Positions 8,184 to 16,493 are shown, counted from the first letter of the stretch. The stretch is DNA of 64,000 bases from Bacillus sp. B-jedd (GCF_000821085.1 NZ_CCXR01000001.1:951001-1015000), one strand, 5' to 3'. A program made the numbers and translations. Notes: generated from the letters alone by a model not told the origin.

Positions 8184-8200
8184 CTTTTTTGCAAAAAAAA

Positions 8201-8494
8201 TTAATTATTTTTTCCGGCGAGCCGCTTATGTAATAACAGGGCCACCCAAACAGCGAAAGAAACCCCAATCAACGTGAACAAATAAAATAAGGGAGAACCG
8301 GTCGTGCCAAATACAACTTCATTTTGGAGATAGGTGACGTTTTCCCATTGGCCGTCAATATCAGGGGTATAACTCGTTGTCTGGAAGTATCCTATCAAAA
8401 ACATGCCTGAGAAATAAATAAAGTGCAGTAATGCTGAAAAGGTGACAGCTGTGATTAGATTTTTTATATTGCCTCCAAAAGCAAAGTAAACCAT
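8201..8494 (-). CDS. Small two-helix membrane protein, unknown
   Basis: 97 residues with one hydrophobic helix near residues 10-37, a polar roughly 30-residue outer loop and a second helix near 63-87, ending in a basic tail (K-R-L-A-G-K-N-N). No family recognised. It starts 20 nt after the stop of the SRPBCC gene, so both are probably one transcript. The ribosome site is weak (TTTAGGA). Confidence 0.65.
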   Translation of the reverse strand: MVYFAFGGNIKNLITAVTFSALLHFIYFSGMFLIGYFQTTSYTPDIDGQWENVTYLQNEVVFGTTGSPLFYLFTLIGVSFAVWVALLLHKRLAGKNN

Positions 8495-8514
8495 GCTATA
8501 ATCCTAAACCCTAA

Positions 8515-9006
8515 TCAATCTGGCTGGCAGCAGAGGTCGCCTTTGCCTGTTTCAAGAGCCGTTTTTAGGCTTCCAAGAACATCTGCCCAGGCGTTAGTGT
8601 GCCATTCGAATGCTTCGGCCCAGGCTTCATCCTCTTGGAAACCGATATGGTTGACGATAACCTTTGTTTGCTCTGGTCCCAGTTCTTCAAAATGGACCCG
8701 TACCTCTGTAAGGTTATTTTCTTGGTTCATTACATCCGCGAATGGGTCGGGACCTTTCCAAGTAAAATATAATTCCTTCTTTTCCTCAAGTTTCGTAATT
8801 TTGCAGCCACTGGTATTCATCCCGTTTTTATTGCCGGGTATAAAATAAAGTTCATAGGCGCCTCCGACCTTTGGGTCAATCACTGTTTCCGGTGCGAACC
8901 AAATGGCAACTCTCTCGCCGAGGGTCCATGCGAACCAGGCGAAATCGAGTGGTGCATTCACCACTACTTCTTTCCTAATCACTTTCTGATCTGCCGCAGT
9001 TTCCAA
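8515..9006 (-). CDS. SRPBCC/AHSA1 domain protein
   Basis: 163 residues. It has the START-like fold seen in activator-of-Hsp90-ATPase homologues: an I-R-K-E-V-V-V-N-A-P start, W-F-A-P-E near residue 40, G-G-A-Y-E-L-Y-F, and an F-T-W-K-G-P-D-P-F block. These proteins bind hydrophobic ligands, and specific roles are rarely known. The start is TTG 9006, which has AGGAGG 7 nt upstream. The open frame extends to 9204, but the added 66 residues have no ribosome site and look non-coding. The downstream small membrane gene is probably co-transcribed. Confidence 0.83.
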   Translation of the reverse strand: METAADQKVIRKEVVVNAPLDFAWFAWTLGERVAIWFAPETVIDPKVGGAYELYFIPGNKNGMNTSGCKITKLEEKKELYFTWKGPDPFADVMNQENNLTEVRVHFEELGPEQTKVIVNHIGFQEDEAWAEAFEWHTNAWADVLGSLKTALETGKGDLCCQPD

Positions 9007-9230
9007 ATCGCTTCCTCCTAAATGTAAAAACTTAGTATTCTTCCATCTTAACATGAGGAATAATCCAAAATGAAGAAAATTCGGAAAAAACTGTTTGCTT
9101 GGATGATGAATGTCTAATATGATGAGGAAACAGGAACTACGCTTGTTCCAAAGGGAGTTCTTGGGTTTTGAAGCCTTATGGTCATGGCAAAAAGCACCAT
9201 CCAATCTGGATGATGCCTAATGGTTCGGTA

Positions 9231-9818
9231 TTAGAATAAGCCTGCTTCTCTAGCTGCTTCAAAGCTATTGCGCGCGAATTGGAAGGGGTCGCCTGTATTT
9301 TCCCAGTGCATATACATCAGCCTAGGCTGATCAAATAGCCAATGGTTGTGGACCGCCGTAACGATAATGCCGCGCTTGCGAAGGGCTGTCATGAGCGGGT
9401 TGATTTCTTCCTGGAGAACAACGGATTCGCCAAGGTTCAACGTTCTGCCGTTCCGATTGTCTTCGAAGGACAAGGCGAAGGGCAGCGCTAGTGGGGATCG
9501 GGTCCGCCGGCCAAGAATCGTCGCATTAATATTACGATTTCGCTGGACGACACAGGCAGGTGTTGAGGTAATAACCGCTCCTCCGATGATGTTCGCAAGC
9601 CTTTGGCAAGTGGACATGCTGATGCCGCCGACATTCCCGCCTTGGTGGTCATGTTGGTGATGATGTTTTTTCTTGCCGGGATGATGGTGGCCAAACTCGG
9701 ATTCAGCTTCTACTTCTGGTACCATCATGAAGTCTTCTTCAAAGCCGTCAAACGAACAGCCGCCAAAGCACTCAAGGAAATTCTGGTTTCCATGCCGATC
9801 ATATTCTCTTCTTCCCAT
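9231..9818 (-). CDS. DUF1259 domain protein with histidine-rich insert
   Basis: 195 residues. The C-terminal ~125 residues match the DUF1259 (LppY/LpqO-like) pattern: N-I-I-G-G, N-L-G-E-S-V-V-L-Q-E-E-I-N, R-G-I-I-V-T-A-V-H-N-H-W and M-Y-M-H-W. Before it lies a short segment densely packed with histidines (H-H-H-P-G-K-K-K-H-H-H-Q-H-D-H, about residues 43-57), a likely metal-binding stretch. The N-terminus is Cys/Phe-rich (L-E-C-F-G-G-C-S-F). No signal peptide is visible. The start is ATG 9818 behind AAAGGAGTG. Divergent from the P-loop gene at 9973. Function unknown. Confidence 0.8.
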   Translation of the reverse strand: MGRREYDRHGNQNFLECFGGCSFDGFEEDFMMVPEVEAESEFGHHHPGKKKHHHQHDHQGGNVGGISMSTCQRLANIIGGAVITSTPACVVQRNRNINATILGRRTRSPLALPFALSFEDNRNGRTLNLGESVVLQEEINPLMTALRKRGIIVTAVHNHWLFDQPRLMYMHWENTGDPFQFARNSFEAAREAGLF

Positions 9819-9972
9819 ACTGATCACTCCTTTCTGCATTTCTACTAAACAGCATATTCCGAAAGCGTGATCCTGTATGGACAAGTTCATTAGGAACAAA
9901 GACCATTTTTGCAAAAAGAAAAAACGATAAGGAAATAGCAAGGCGATAGTAAAAGGATGGCGAAAAATTAAC

Positions 9973-10476
9973 ATGAAAATCCGCATCATAGGCTCGGTTG
10001 GGAGCGGAAAGACGACATTGGCGCGGCTGCTTTCACGCCAGCTGGACATTCCGTTTTACGAGCTGGACAATGTCGTCCGTGAACGGCTTCCATCCGGCGA
10101 CAGGAGAAGGACGGAGGAAGAAATGGGGGAGTGCCTTGACGAAATTCTCCATATGGATTCATGGATTATCGAAGGCGTCCATAACGAGAACTGGACCTAT
10201 GAAACATTCCGGCAGGCAGACGTGCAGGTTTACCTGGATCCACCTTATTCCACGAGGATATACCGGATCACCAGCCGATTTATTTTGCAAAAACTCGGCC
10301 TTGAAAAAGCGAATTACAAGGTTACTAACGATATGCTATTCAAAATGTTCAAGTGGAATAGGCATTTCGAACAGGTTGGCAGGCCGAATTTCTTTAATAC
10401 ATATGCGGATGAACGGAAACTGAAAGTCATTCGGAATAAACGGGAGTTAGCAGGATTTTTAAAGGATCTTTTTTAA
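9973..10476 (+). CDS. P-loop kinase-like protein (topology modulation / FlaR type)
   Basis: 167 residues. Walker A G-S-V-G-S-G-K-T-T is at residues 7-15, with a D-x-L-x-D/N-like second motif at Y-E-L-D-N and a W-I-I-E-G-V strand near residue 65. The size and layout fit small adenylate-kinase-like P-loop proteins annotated in Bacillus as topology modulation protein. Probably a nucleotide or nucleoside kinase-type enzyme of unknown substrate. Followed 19 nt later by a GNAT gene in the same direction, so likely co-transcribed. Confidence 0.8.
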   Translation: MKIRIIGSVGSGKTTLARLLSRQLDIPFYELDNVVRERLPSGDRRRTEEEMGECLDEILHMDSWIIEGVHNENWTYETFRQADVQVYLDPPYSTRIYRITSRFILQKLGLEKANYKVTNDMLFKMFKWNRHFEQVGRPNFFNTYADERKLKVIRNKRELAGFLKDLF

Positions 10477-10495
10477 GAAAGGGAGGCATGGAAAA

Positions 10496-10981
10496 GTGGA
10501 ATACACCATTCGAAATATGAGAATAGAAGATACAAAGCAAGTCCAACAGGTGGCAAAAACGAGCTGGAACGCAACTTATGAAGGGATTATCCCAGCAGAA
10601 ATCCAGAAAAGCTTTTTAAACTCCGCCTATAGTGACGAAATGATGAAGAGGCGGATGGAATACTCGCTCATGCTGGTTGCCGAGGTTGCAGGGGAAATTG
10701 TCGGTTTTGCCAATTATTCTAAAGTCAAAGAAGGCGGGAAAGTTGAACTCGCCGCCATTTACCTTTATCCCGAGTGCCAAGGAAAGGGAATTGGCACAGC
10801 GTTGTTGAACGAGGGGATCGCCAAGCTGGAAGGCATAAAAGAACTTTACATCAATGTTGAACGAGACAACCTGATTGGCAGGACTTTTTATGAAGCGAAG
10901 GGTTTCACGGTAATTGGAGAATTTGATGATGATTTTGACGGGCACATTCTTAAGACGGTTAGGATGTTACTGAGATTATAA
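10496..10981 (+). CDS. GNAT family N-acetyltransferase
   Basis: 161 residues. The full GNAT core is seen: a Y-T-I-R-N-M start, an A-N-Y-S-like beta strand, motif A with L-Y-P-E-C-Q-G-K-G-I-G-T-A-L-L (about 94-108), and a final F-Y-E-A-K-G-F. GTG 10496 follows AAAGGGAGG. Substrate unknown. It ends just before the long tandem-repeat array. Confidence 0.88.
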   Translation: MEYTIRNMRIEDTKQVQQVAKTSWNATYEGIIPAEIQKSFLNSAYSDEMMKRRMEYSLMLVAEVAGEIVGFANYSKVKEGGKVELAAIYLYPECQGKGIGTALLNEGIAKLEGIKELYINVERDNLIGRTFYEAKGFTVIGEFDDDFDGHILKTVRMLLRL

Positions 10982-11036
10982 TTAATCAATTCTACTAAAA
11001 AGCGCTATCAATTAAACTTTGATACAAGGTCTCTTA

Positions 11037-11704
11037 TCTTTGGACAGGATTTCGCTTTTTCACTTGATGGTTGTCCGAAGTGATTCTATCTTCGGACAGG
11101 ATATTGCTATTTCATAGGCGGGTTGTCCGAAGTCACCTCATCTTCGGACAGGAAATTGCTATTTCATAGGCAAGTTGTCCGAAGTCACTTCATCTTCGGA
11201 CAGGATGTCGCTTTTTTGCTGGCAAGTTGTCTGAAGTCATCCCATCTTCGGACAGGATATTGCTATTTCATAGGCGGGTTGTCCGAAGTCACCTCATCTT
11301 CGGACAGGATATTGCTTTTTCGCAGGCAGGTTGTCCGAAGTCATCCCATCTTCGGACAGGATGTCGCTTTTTTGCTGGCAAGTTGTCCGAAGTCATCCCA
11401 TCTTCGGACAGGATGTCGCTTTTTTGCTGGCAAGTTGTCCGAAGTCATCCCACCTTCGGACTGGATATTGCTTTTTCGCTGGCAGGTTTTCCGAAGTCAT
11501 CCCATCTTCGGACAGGATGTCGTTTTTTTCAGGCAAGTTGTCCGAAGTCATCCCACCTTCGGACAGGATATTGCTTTTTCGCAGGCAGATTGTCCGAAGT
11601 CATCCCATCTTCGGACAGGATGTCGCTTTTTTGCTGGCAAGTTGTCCGAAGTCATCCCACCTTCGGACAGGATATTGTTTTTTCGCAGGCAGGTTGTCCG
11701 AAGG
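11037..11704. repeat. 52-nt tandem hairpin array (~12 full units)
   Basis: Twelve complete and two partial copies of a 52-nt unit. Each unit contains a perfect 9-bp inverted repeat, TGTCCGAAG / CTTCGGACA, with a 9-nt loop, then a GGATGTCGCTTTTTT- or GGATATTGCTTTTTC-like stretch and a spacer ending in GGCAAG or GGCAGG. Two spacer variants partly alternate, giving a 104-nt higher order. The period is not a multiple of three, so frames through it repeat in rotating register (S-E-V-I, K-S-S-H, V-R-S-H) and are artefacts. It fills the 790-nt gap between the GNAT and DUF4190 genes. Confidence 0.9.
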
Positions 11705-11773
11705 CAATAGAATCTTTTCTTATAGGTAAACGTTGGAATAATGTGGTAAAATGAATGAGGGGGAGGATGAAAC

Positions 11774-12043
11774 ATGGACCAAAACACTCAAACAAACACT
11801 AGTTCAGTAATATCCTTAACGGTTGGCATTTTGGCATTATTATTACCTTTAATCGGTTTAATCCTTGGAGTTATCGGAATCATTTATTCAAGAAAAGCTG
11901 TAAAACAAATTAACCAAACAGGTGAAAATGGCGGAGGATTAGCAACCGCAGGACTGGTTTGCAGTATTGTTGGGATCATTCTGTCCCTTCTTGCCGTGAT
12001 CGGATATATTTCATTTTTATCATTAACTACTATTAGTGGATAA
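11774..12043 (+). CDS. DUF4190 domain small membrane protein
   Basis: 89 residues. Two glycine-rich transmembrane segments (I-L-A-L-L-L-P-L-I-G-L-I-L-G and A-G-L-V-C-S-I-V-G-I-I-L-S-L) are joined by a basic loop with Y-S-R-K-A and N-Q-T-G-E-N-G-G-G-L-A-T-A-G, the DUF4190 signature. Function unknown. GGGGGAGGATG ribosome site just upstream. A terminator follows. Confidence 0.85.
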   Translation: MDQNTQTNTSSVISLTVGILALLLPLIGLILGVIGIIYSRKAVKQINQTGENGGGLATAGLVCSIVGIILSLLAVIGYISFLSLTTISG

Positions 12044-12112
12044 ATGATAGGATCTGCCTATTTAAAAAAGTGATTGTCATTTCTTATGCTTAATTATAAT
12101 TATGTGCTCAAA

Positions 12113-12145
12113 AAGGAACCTGATGATTTGAACATCAGGTTCCTT
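12113..12145. terminator. Bidirectional intrinsic terminator
   Basis: Perfect 13-bp AAGGAACCTGATG / CATCAGGTTCCTT stem between the convergent DUF4190 and DUF3267 genes. Confidence 0.85.
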
Positions 12146-12154
12146 CGTTTTCCT

Positions 12155-12760
12155 CTACATTCTCCAATAAGTTCTCGGCCCGTTGCTTACGAGAATCGCA
12201 TTTTTAGGAACTTGTTTACTGACAAGGAGAAAATTTAGCAAATCTACCGATGATGCGAGTGAGTTTATTAGAATGAGTATTTTCAACAATGTCGTCAGCA
12301 ATCCGAATGCACTTAAGATTAAGGGGATAATAATAGAAATAATAACGAACGGTGCTAACGTAATAAGGATAAATCGGCATTTCGGAATTTTTTCCTCCGT
12401 CGCAACAAATCCGCCAAACCAGGTAAGCCCAATCAGCGTGTTGTCTGATCTCAAGAAGTTTGGGATCAAAACCAAATGAAGCAGTTCATGAATGATTAAC
12501 AATAACAAGAAAGACAGGATAATTCCAGGATGAATCGTAATCATAACACCATCATCCTCAATCCCAAACTCTTTCAAAGAAAAAGGCAATAGCAGGTTCA
12601 ACATCCAGAAGGAAAATAGGCCAGCGCCAATCATAAAAGGAATCGACGCTAAAATGGCCGTTGATATATTATTTGGTTCCTTCAAGGGGGTCCAACCATT
12701 GTCAATCAATTCCTTATGTAATCCTTCATTAAATTGTGGGATCCTGTTTTGGATTTTCAT
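12155..12760 (-). CDS. DUF3267 domain membrane metalloprotease-like protein
   Basis: 201 residues with about four membrane helices. An H-E-L-L-H zinc-type motif (I-I-H-E-L-L-H-L near residue 90) lies in a helix, as in DUF3267/M50-like proteins. There is an F-G-G-F-V-A segment after it. A site-2-protease-like activity is possible but not established for the family. Standalone gene transcribed away from the thioesterase, with only about 40 nt between them. Confidence 0.8.
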   Translation of the reverse strand: MKIQNRIPQFNEGLHKELIDNGWTPLKEPNNISTAILASIPFMIGAGLFSFWMLNLLLPFSLKEFGIEDDGVMITIHPGIILSFLLLLIIHELLHLVLIPNFLRSDNTLIGLTWFGGFVATEEKIPKCRFILITLAPFVIISIIIPLILSAFGLLTTLLKILILINSLASSVDLLNFLLVSKQVPKNAILVSNGPRTYWRM

Positions 12761-12803
12761 TTAATCAACTCGCAATCAAGTAGTCAAATAACATTTACAA
12801 AAG

Positions 12804-13274
12804 TTAGCTTTTCCTGCCCGACTGCCTCAGTGCGCGTCTTTCCTGCGCCTGTTTATACAGTTCTCGTTCCTCGTCTGTTTCAGGGATCACTCCAGGAACG
12901 GCAGTAGGTCTATTGTCGCCGTCAATCGCAACCATAGTTATAAATGAATCGGTTGTCAGCCTGCGTTCCCCTGTATCGATATGTTCACATTCCACTTTCA
13001 CATATACTTCCATTGAAGTCCTGCCTGTCGAAATGACGAATCCTTCTATTGTAAGAATATCTCCCAATTTAACTGAAGACCGGAAATTGACTTTATCGAT
13101 TGAAGCGGTCACGACCGCTGTTTTGCTGTGTTTTATCGCGGCAATGGCGGCGATTTCATCAATCAGCGCCAGGATCTTCCCGCCGAAAATTGTTCCCATA
13201 TGATTCGTATCTGGCGGCAGGACGAGTTTTGTCTGGATAGTCCGCGATACATTTGTCGATAGCTTCTGTTCCAT
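12804..13274 (-). CDS. Acyl-CoA thioesterase, hotdog fold (YkhA-like)
   Basis: 156 residues. Hotdog acyl-CoA hydrolase pattern: N-H-M-G-T-I-F-G-G-K-I-L-A-L-I-D near residues 24-39 and V-D-K-V-N-F-R-like strand, with R-T-S-M-E-V-Y-V later. It hydrolyses acyl-CoA to free acid and CoA in the cytoplasm and matches Bacillus YkhA in length and motif. The short C-terminal extension (to R-R-A-L-R-Q) is typical. An inverted repeat at 13327-13355 upstream has a T-rich tail on this strand. Confidence 0.88.
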   Translation of the reverse strand: MEQKLSTNVSRTIQTKLVLPPDTNHMGTIFGGKILALIDEIAAIAAIKHSKTAVVTASIDKVNFRSSVKLGDILTIEGFVISTGRTSMEVYVKVECEHIDTGERRLTTDSFITMVAIDGDNRPTAVPGVIPETDEERELYKQAQERRALRQSGRKS

Positions 13275-13498
13275 GATGAATTCCCACTTTCCTCTAGTTG
13301 TTCTTAACTTTTGTAAAAAAAGATAAAATCCATCTCCTAAAAAGAGGATGGATCTAAATTAAAGGTTTACCAATTCAAAATAGTAAAAACCCAACCCGTC
13401 ATATATATTTAATGTAATACAAAATGCTCTATCTGCCAAACAATTGCAGTTTAAAGCACGTGAATGGCCGATGCGAGAAGTACGGGGGAGAGATGGGC

Positions 13499-14188
13499 GT
13501 GTTAAAAGACTGGACGCTGTTTGAGAAAATCTGGCTTTTAGTATTTACTGCGGTCAATATCTTTTTATTTTTTGCCTGGGACGATACGTTGATTGGATTG
13601 ATCAGTTCGATCACCGGCATGTTATGTGTCGTTCTCGTCGCGAAAGGGAAAATTAGCAACTATTATTTCGGGATTATCCAAACCGGCACGTATGCTTACA
13701 TTTCCTACGGCTATGGCTTGTACGGGGAGGCTATGCTGAACGCATTGTTTTATTTCCCGCTCCAATTCATCGGGATTTATTATTGGAAAAAGAATCAGAT
13801 TGGCGAGGGGACAATCGGTGAAGATGTCGCCGTCAAGCGGTTGAATAAAAAGCAGTGGGTCTGGGTGAGCATCATCACCATCGTCTCTTCGGCCCTTTAT
13901 GCCGAACTCCTTCACCTGATTGGCGGCCAGCAGGTTCGTATCGATTCAGTCGCCGTGGTCGTGTCGATCATCGCGCAAATCCTGATGGTCAAGCGGTTTG
14001 CAGAGCAATGGGCGCTGTGGATCCTTGTCAATGTCCTGTCGATTGCGTTATGGGCAATCACGCTTTATAAAACAGGCGGGAATGACTACAACATGCTCGT
14101 CATGTGGAGCGCTTTTTTGATTAACAGCATTTATGGCTATATTAACTGGATCAAAATGTCCAAGAAACAGGGAGTGGCAATCGGATGA
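13499..14188 (+). CDS. pnuC: Nicotinamide riboside transporter PnuC
   Basis: 229 residues, about seven membrane helices and the PnuC pattern (L-K-D-W-T-L-F-E-K near the start, N-Y-Y-F-G-I-I-Q, and the W-x-L-W-I-L-V-N-V block). It facilitates uptake of nicotinamide riboside. The start is ambiguous: GTG 13499 lies 8 nt after GGGGGAG, while ATG 13493 is only 2 nt from it. The open frame to 13424 is unlikely. The stop overlaps the NadR start by four bases (ATGA), so uptake and phosphorylation of the riboside are translationally coupled. Confidence 0.9.
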   Translation: MLKDWTLFEKIWLLVFTAVNIFLFFAWDDTLIGLISSITGMLCVVLVAKGKISNYYFGIIQTGTYAYISYGYGLYGEAMLNALFYFPLQFIGIYYWKKNQIGEGTIGEDVAVKRLNKKQWVWVSIITIVSSALYAELLHLIGGQQVRIDSVAVVVSIIAQILMVKRFAEQWALWILVNVLSIALWAITLYKTGGNDYNMLVMWSAFLINSIYGYINWIKMSKKQGVAIG

Positions 14189-15219
14189 CGATTGGCAAAG
14201 TTGGCATGTATGGAGGCAAGTTCTACCCGGTCCACATGGGCCATGTCGCTGCGATGATACGGGCGAGCACAATGGTGGATGAACTTCATGTCATCGTTTC
14301 CTATGATGACCGGTTTGAAAGGGAAGTGATTTTGCAGGATGCAAAAATCCCGCATATTCCCTATTACATCAGACTTCGCTGGTGGACTGAACTGACGAAA
14401 CAACTGCCGCACGTCTATGTCCATGCTGTTGAAGAAATCCAGACTGGCCAATTCACCGATTGGGAGAAAGGGGCCGCCGCGATGAAAGCGGCCGTCGGCA
14501 AAGAAATCGATATTGTCTTCAGTTCGGAACCCGCCTACAGCGGCTATTTTGACAAGCTGTATCCATCTGCAGCGCATGTCGTTCTCGACGCGGGCCGTGA
14601 TGCTTACCGGATTTCAGGGAAGGAGCTCCGCAATGAGGGGCCTATGAAGCATTGGGAACTGCTGCCTGATGTCGTAAAGCCCTATTTTGCAAAAAAGGTC
14701 GTCATCGTGGGCACGGAAAGCTGCGGGAAATCGACGCTGGCGAACAACCTGGCCACTCTTTACAACACTGCTTATGTGGAAGAGTACGGAAGGACATTTT
14801 ATGATGAAATCGGCGGCTGTGAAGGAATCACAATCGAGGAGGACTATCCGAGGATCGCTTTCGAGCACAAGAACAGGGAGAGCCGGGAGCTCAAGCGGGC
14901 CAATAAGGTGCTGATCATTGATACGGAAGCCATCGTCACCCAGTACTTCTCCATCGCCTACTTAGGCAAAAGACAGCCCGTCCTCGATGAAATAGCCAAG
15001 CTTCAGAACTATGATTTATGGCTGTTTCTTGAGCCAGACGTGGAGTGGGTCGACGACGGCACCCGTTCTTTCGGAGAACAGGAAGTCCGCGAAAGGAACA
15101 ACGGCATCCTGAAGGACCTGTTTCGGGAGCATGGCGTTTCCTATCAAATAATTAGCGGCAATTATACGGAAAGGCTTGAAAAAGCAGTCCGGCTCATTGA
15201 TGAATTAATCAGGGAATAA
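14185..15219 (+). CDS. nadR: NadR-type bifunctional NMN adenylyltransferase / ribosylnicotinamide kinase
   Basis: 344 residues. The N-terminal nucleotidyltransferase domain has G-G-K-F-Y-P-V-H-M-G-H (residues 10-20, HxGH type), and Y-R-I-S-G-K-E-L-R (141-149) matches the ISxxxxR-like motif. The C-terminal kinase domain has Walker A G-T-E-S-C-G-K-S-T (176-184) and D-T-E-A. It converts nicotinamide riboside to NMN and then NAD. The repressor HTH seen in enterobacterial NadR is absent. Overlaps pnuC by four bases; a terminator follows. Confidence 0.92.
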   Translation: MTIGKVGMYGGKFYPVHMGHVAAMIRASTMVDELHVIVSYDDRFEREVILQDAKIPHIPYYIRLRWWTELTKQLPHVYVHAVEEIQTGQFTDWEKGAAAMKAAVGKEIDIVFSSEPAYSGYFDKLYPSAAHVVLDAGRDAYRISGKELRNEGPMKHWELLPDVVKPYFAKKVVIVGTESCGKSTLANNLATLYNTAYVEEYGRTFYDEIGGCEGITIEEDYPRIAFEHKNRESRELKRANKVLIIDTEAIVTQYFSIAYLGKRQPVLDEIAKLQNYDLWLFLEPDVEWVDDGTRSFGEQEVRERNNGILKDLFREHGVSYQIISGNYTERLEKAVRLIDELIRE

Positions 15220-15307
15220 GATTTCTGCAAAAAAGACACGGAAAAAAGGGCTTAAATTCGTAAGGGGTCCTGTAACCAGCCATAAAATTAAATAAAGTAA
15301 AACAAAT

Positions 15308-15347
15308 CGACCATTAAATTGCAGATGCAATTGATGGTCGTTTTTTT
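15308..15347 (+). terminator. Intrinsic terminator of the pnuC-nadR operon
   Basis: CGACCAT..AATTGC / GCAATT..ATGGTCG stem followed by T7. Confidence 0.88.
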
Positions 15348-15374
15348 GATATCCAGGCAATTATATAAATCTTA

Positions 15375-15492
15375 ATTTTTCCGCGAGTTGGCGCATAAAC
15401 CCTCTGAATTGACGCATACTCGGCATGGAATGGAGCATAAGCGAGTCGAATCCGCTCATAAACAAGGTGAATCGGCGCATAAAACAGGTATC
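15375..15492. repeat. Degenerate ~21-nt tandem repeat, GGCGCATAAAC type
   Basis: Five to six units of 20-22 nt contain GCGCATAAAC, GACGCATACTC, GAGCATAAGC, GCTCATAAAC and GCGCATAAAAC cores, spaced by G-T-G-A-A-T-like links. Placed between the nadR terminator and the Nudix gene. Non-coding. Confidence 0.6.
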
Positions 15493-15520
15493 TAACCCCA
15501 ATAGTAAAACCACTTCTTTT

Positions 15521-15989
15521 TTATGTACGTTTAATACTGATGCTGGCTTCTTCATTTTTGTCATCGTCCCATACTACCTGAATTTCATAGGTTCCTTCTT
15601 CGAAAAAATAAGGAAAACTTCTCCGGATTGATTTTTGCATGGGAAGGTTGGATGTTTCGCTGATTGGAACCCAGACAGGTTTACCCTCAGTGGGATCCTC
15701 CAGCAAAGTTCCTTTAAAATCCTTGGTAATATAATTGAAAATGATATACCGGTCATTTTTCTTCGGATTTACATATTCATAGAGGATTTTAAATTGCAAA
15801 TTGCTGACATCGAGGCCGGTTTCTTCTTTCACCTCACGGATTGCCGCCTCTACGAAGCTCTCCGGAAAATCGACCTTTCCGCCTGGCGGAATGAACTCCT
15901 TCGTCATGCTGCCGGTCAAGAAGCAGCACAGAATCCCCATTCTGAACCATGCAGACGGTCCAGAATTTATAGTTTATCGCATTCTCCAC
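15521..15989 (-). pseudogene. Nudix hydrolase, frameshifted
   Basis: Most of the protein is read in one frame: G-G-K-V-D-F-P-E-S then the Nudix box with R-E-V-K-E-E-T-G-L (GX5EX7REUXEEXGU), V-N-P-K-K-N-D-R-Y and a C-terminal S-I-R-R-S-F-P-Y-F-F. The usual N-terminal strand is present but in another frame, beginning at GTG 15989 behind AAGGGG and reading F-W-T-V-C-M-V-Q-N-G-D-S-V-L-L-L-D-R-Q-H-D. The frames switch at about 15889-15899, immediately before I-P-P-G-G. A short deletion is likely. A truncated protein could still start at ATG 15940 but would lack strand 1. A sequencing error is the other explanation. Confidence 0.7.
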
Positions 15990-16097
15990 CTATGTTCCCC
16001 TTGAGCATCCAAGTCTTTTTAAAGTTTATTTTACCAAACTTTTCTAAATAGAAAAGATAAAGTAAACTTGAATTAAAGGGAGAAGGGGGCTGGGTAG

Positions 16098-16493
16098 ATG
16101 AGGCGTTTATTAATATTTCTCTCGTTTTTACTACTCTTATCCGCCTGCATCGATAATCAAGAGGAAGTCAAACTAAAAGATAAAATCATCTCCAGTTTTC
16201 AAGAAGAGGGGATACATTTAGAAGTTCAGAAAGATAACTCCAAAAGCTTTGATTTTCCGGAGTCGAAAGAAGAAAATTATGATTTTGAGGGTGGAAGGAT
16301 CATTTTGTTTTACAATTTTGGTAATCGGGAGAGAATAAAGGAGCGAATTGATGGGAATTTGGCCGTAATGGAATTTACGCATTCGCCCGAGGTTTATTAT
16401 TATGATGACTTCGCGATAATCTATTTTCCTCACACCGATCATCAGGAACTGAATGAAAAAGTAAGGAATGCATTAGATAAATTGAAAGCTTAA
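16098..16493 (+). CDS. Putative lipoprotein, unknown
   Basis: 131 residues. The signal peptide has lipobox L-L-S-A-C (Cys17), so it should be lipid-anchored on the outer membrane face. The mature part is acidic and Lys-rich, with a D-F-E-G-G-R-I-I-L-F-Y-N-F strand pattern. No domain recognised. A purine-rich GGGAGAAGGGGG ribosome site lies 9-15 nt upstream of ATG 16098. Same direction as the Nudix gene that follows. Confidence 0.75.
   Translation: MRRLLIFLSFLLLLSACIDNQEEVKLKDKIISSFQEEGIHLEVQKDNSKSFDFPESKEENYDFEGGRIILFYNFGNRERIKERIDGNLAVMEFTHSPEVYYYDDFAIIYFPHTDHQELNEKVRNALDKLKA

Noticed and set aside
9007-9204. N-terminal extension of the SRPBCC gene
   Set aside because: TTG 9006 has an ideal AGGAGG, and the upstream part has no family resemblance.
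9819-10049. N-terminal extension of the DUF1259 gene
   Set aside because: It would overlap the divergent P-loop gene. ATG 9818 has its own ribosome site.
11037-11704. CRISPR array
   Set aside because: Spacers are not unique but repeat with only two main variants. The repeats are intergenic hairpins and no cas genes are nearby.
11123-11754. Three overlapping frames of 130-195 codons within the 52-nt array
   Set aside because: They arise because the repeat period is not a multiple of three. All three frames show the same rotated peptide strings and none has a ribosome site.
13327-13355. Riboswitch or operator for pnuC
   Set aside because: Only a simple inverted repeat whose T-rich tail faces the thioesterase strand. 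No NAD-linked motif recognised.
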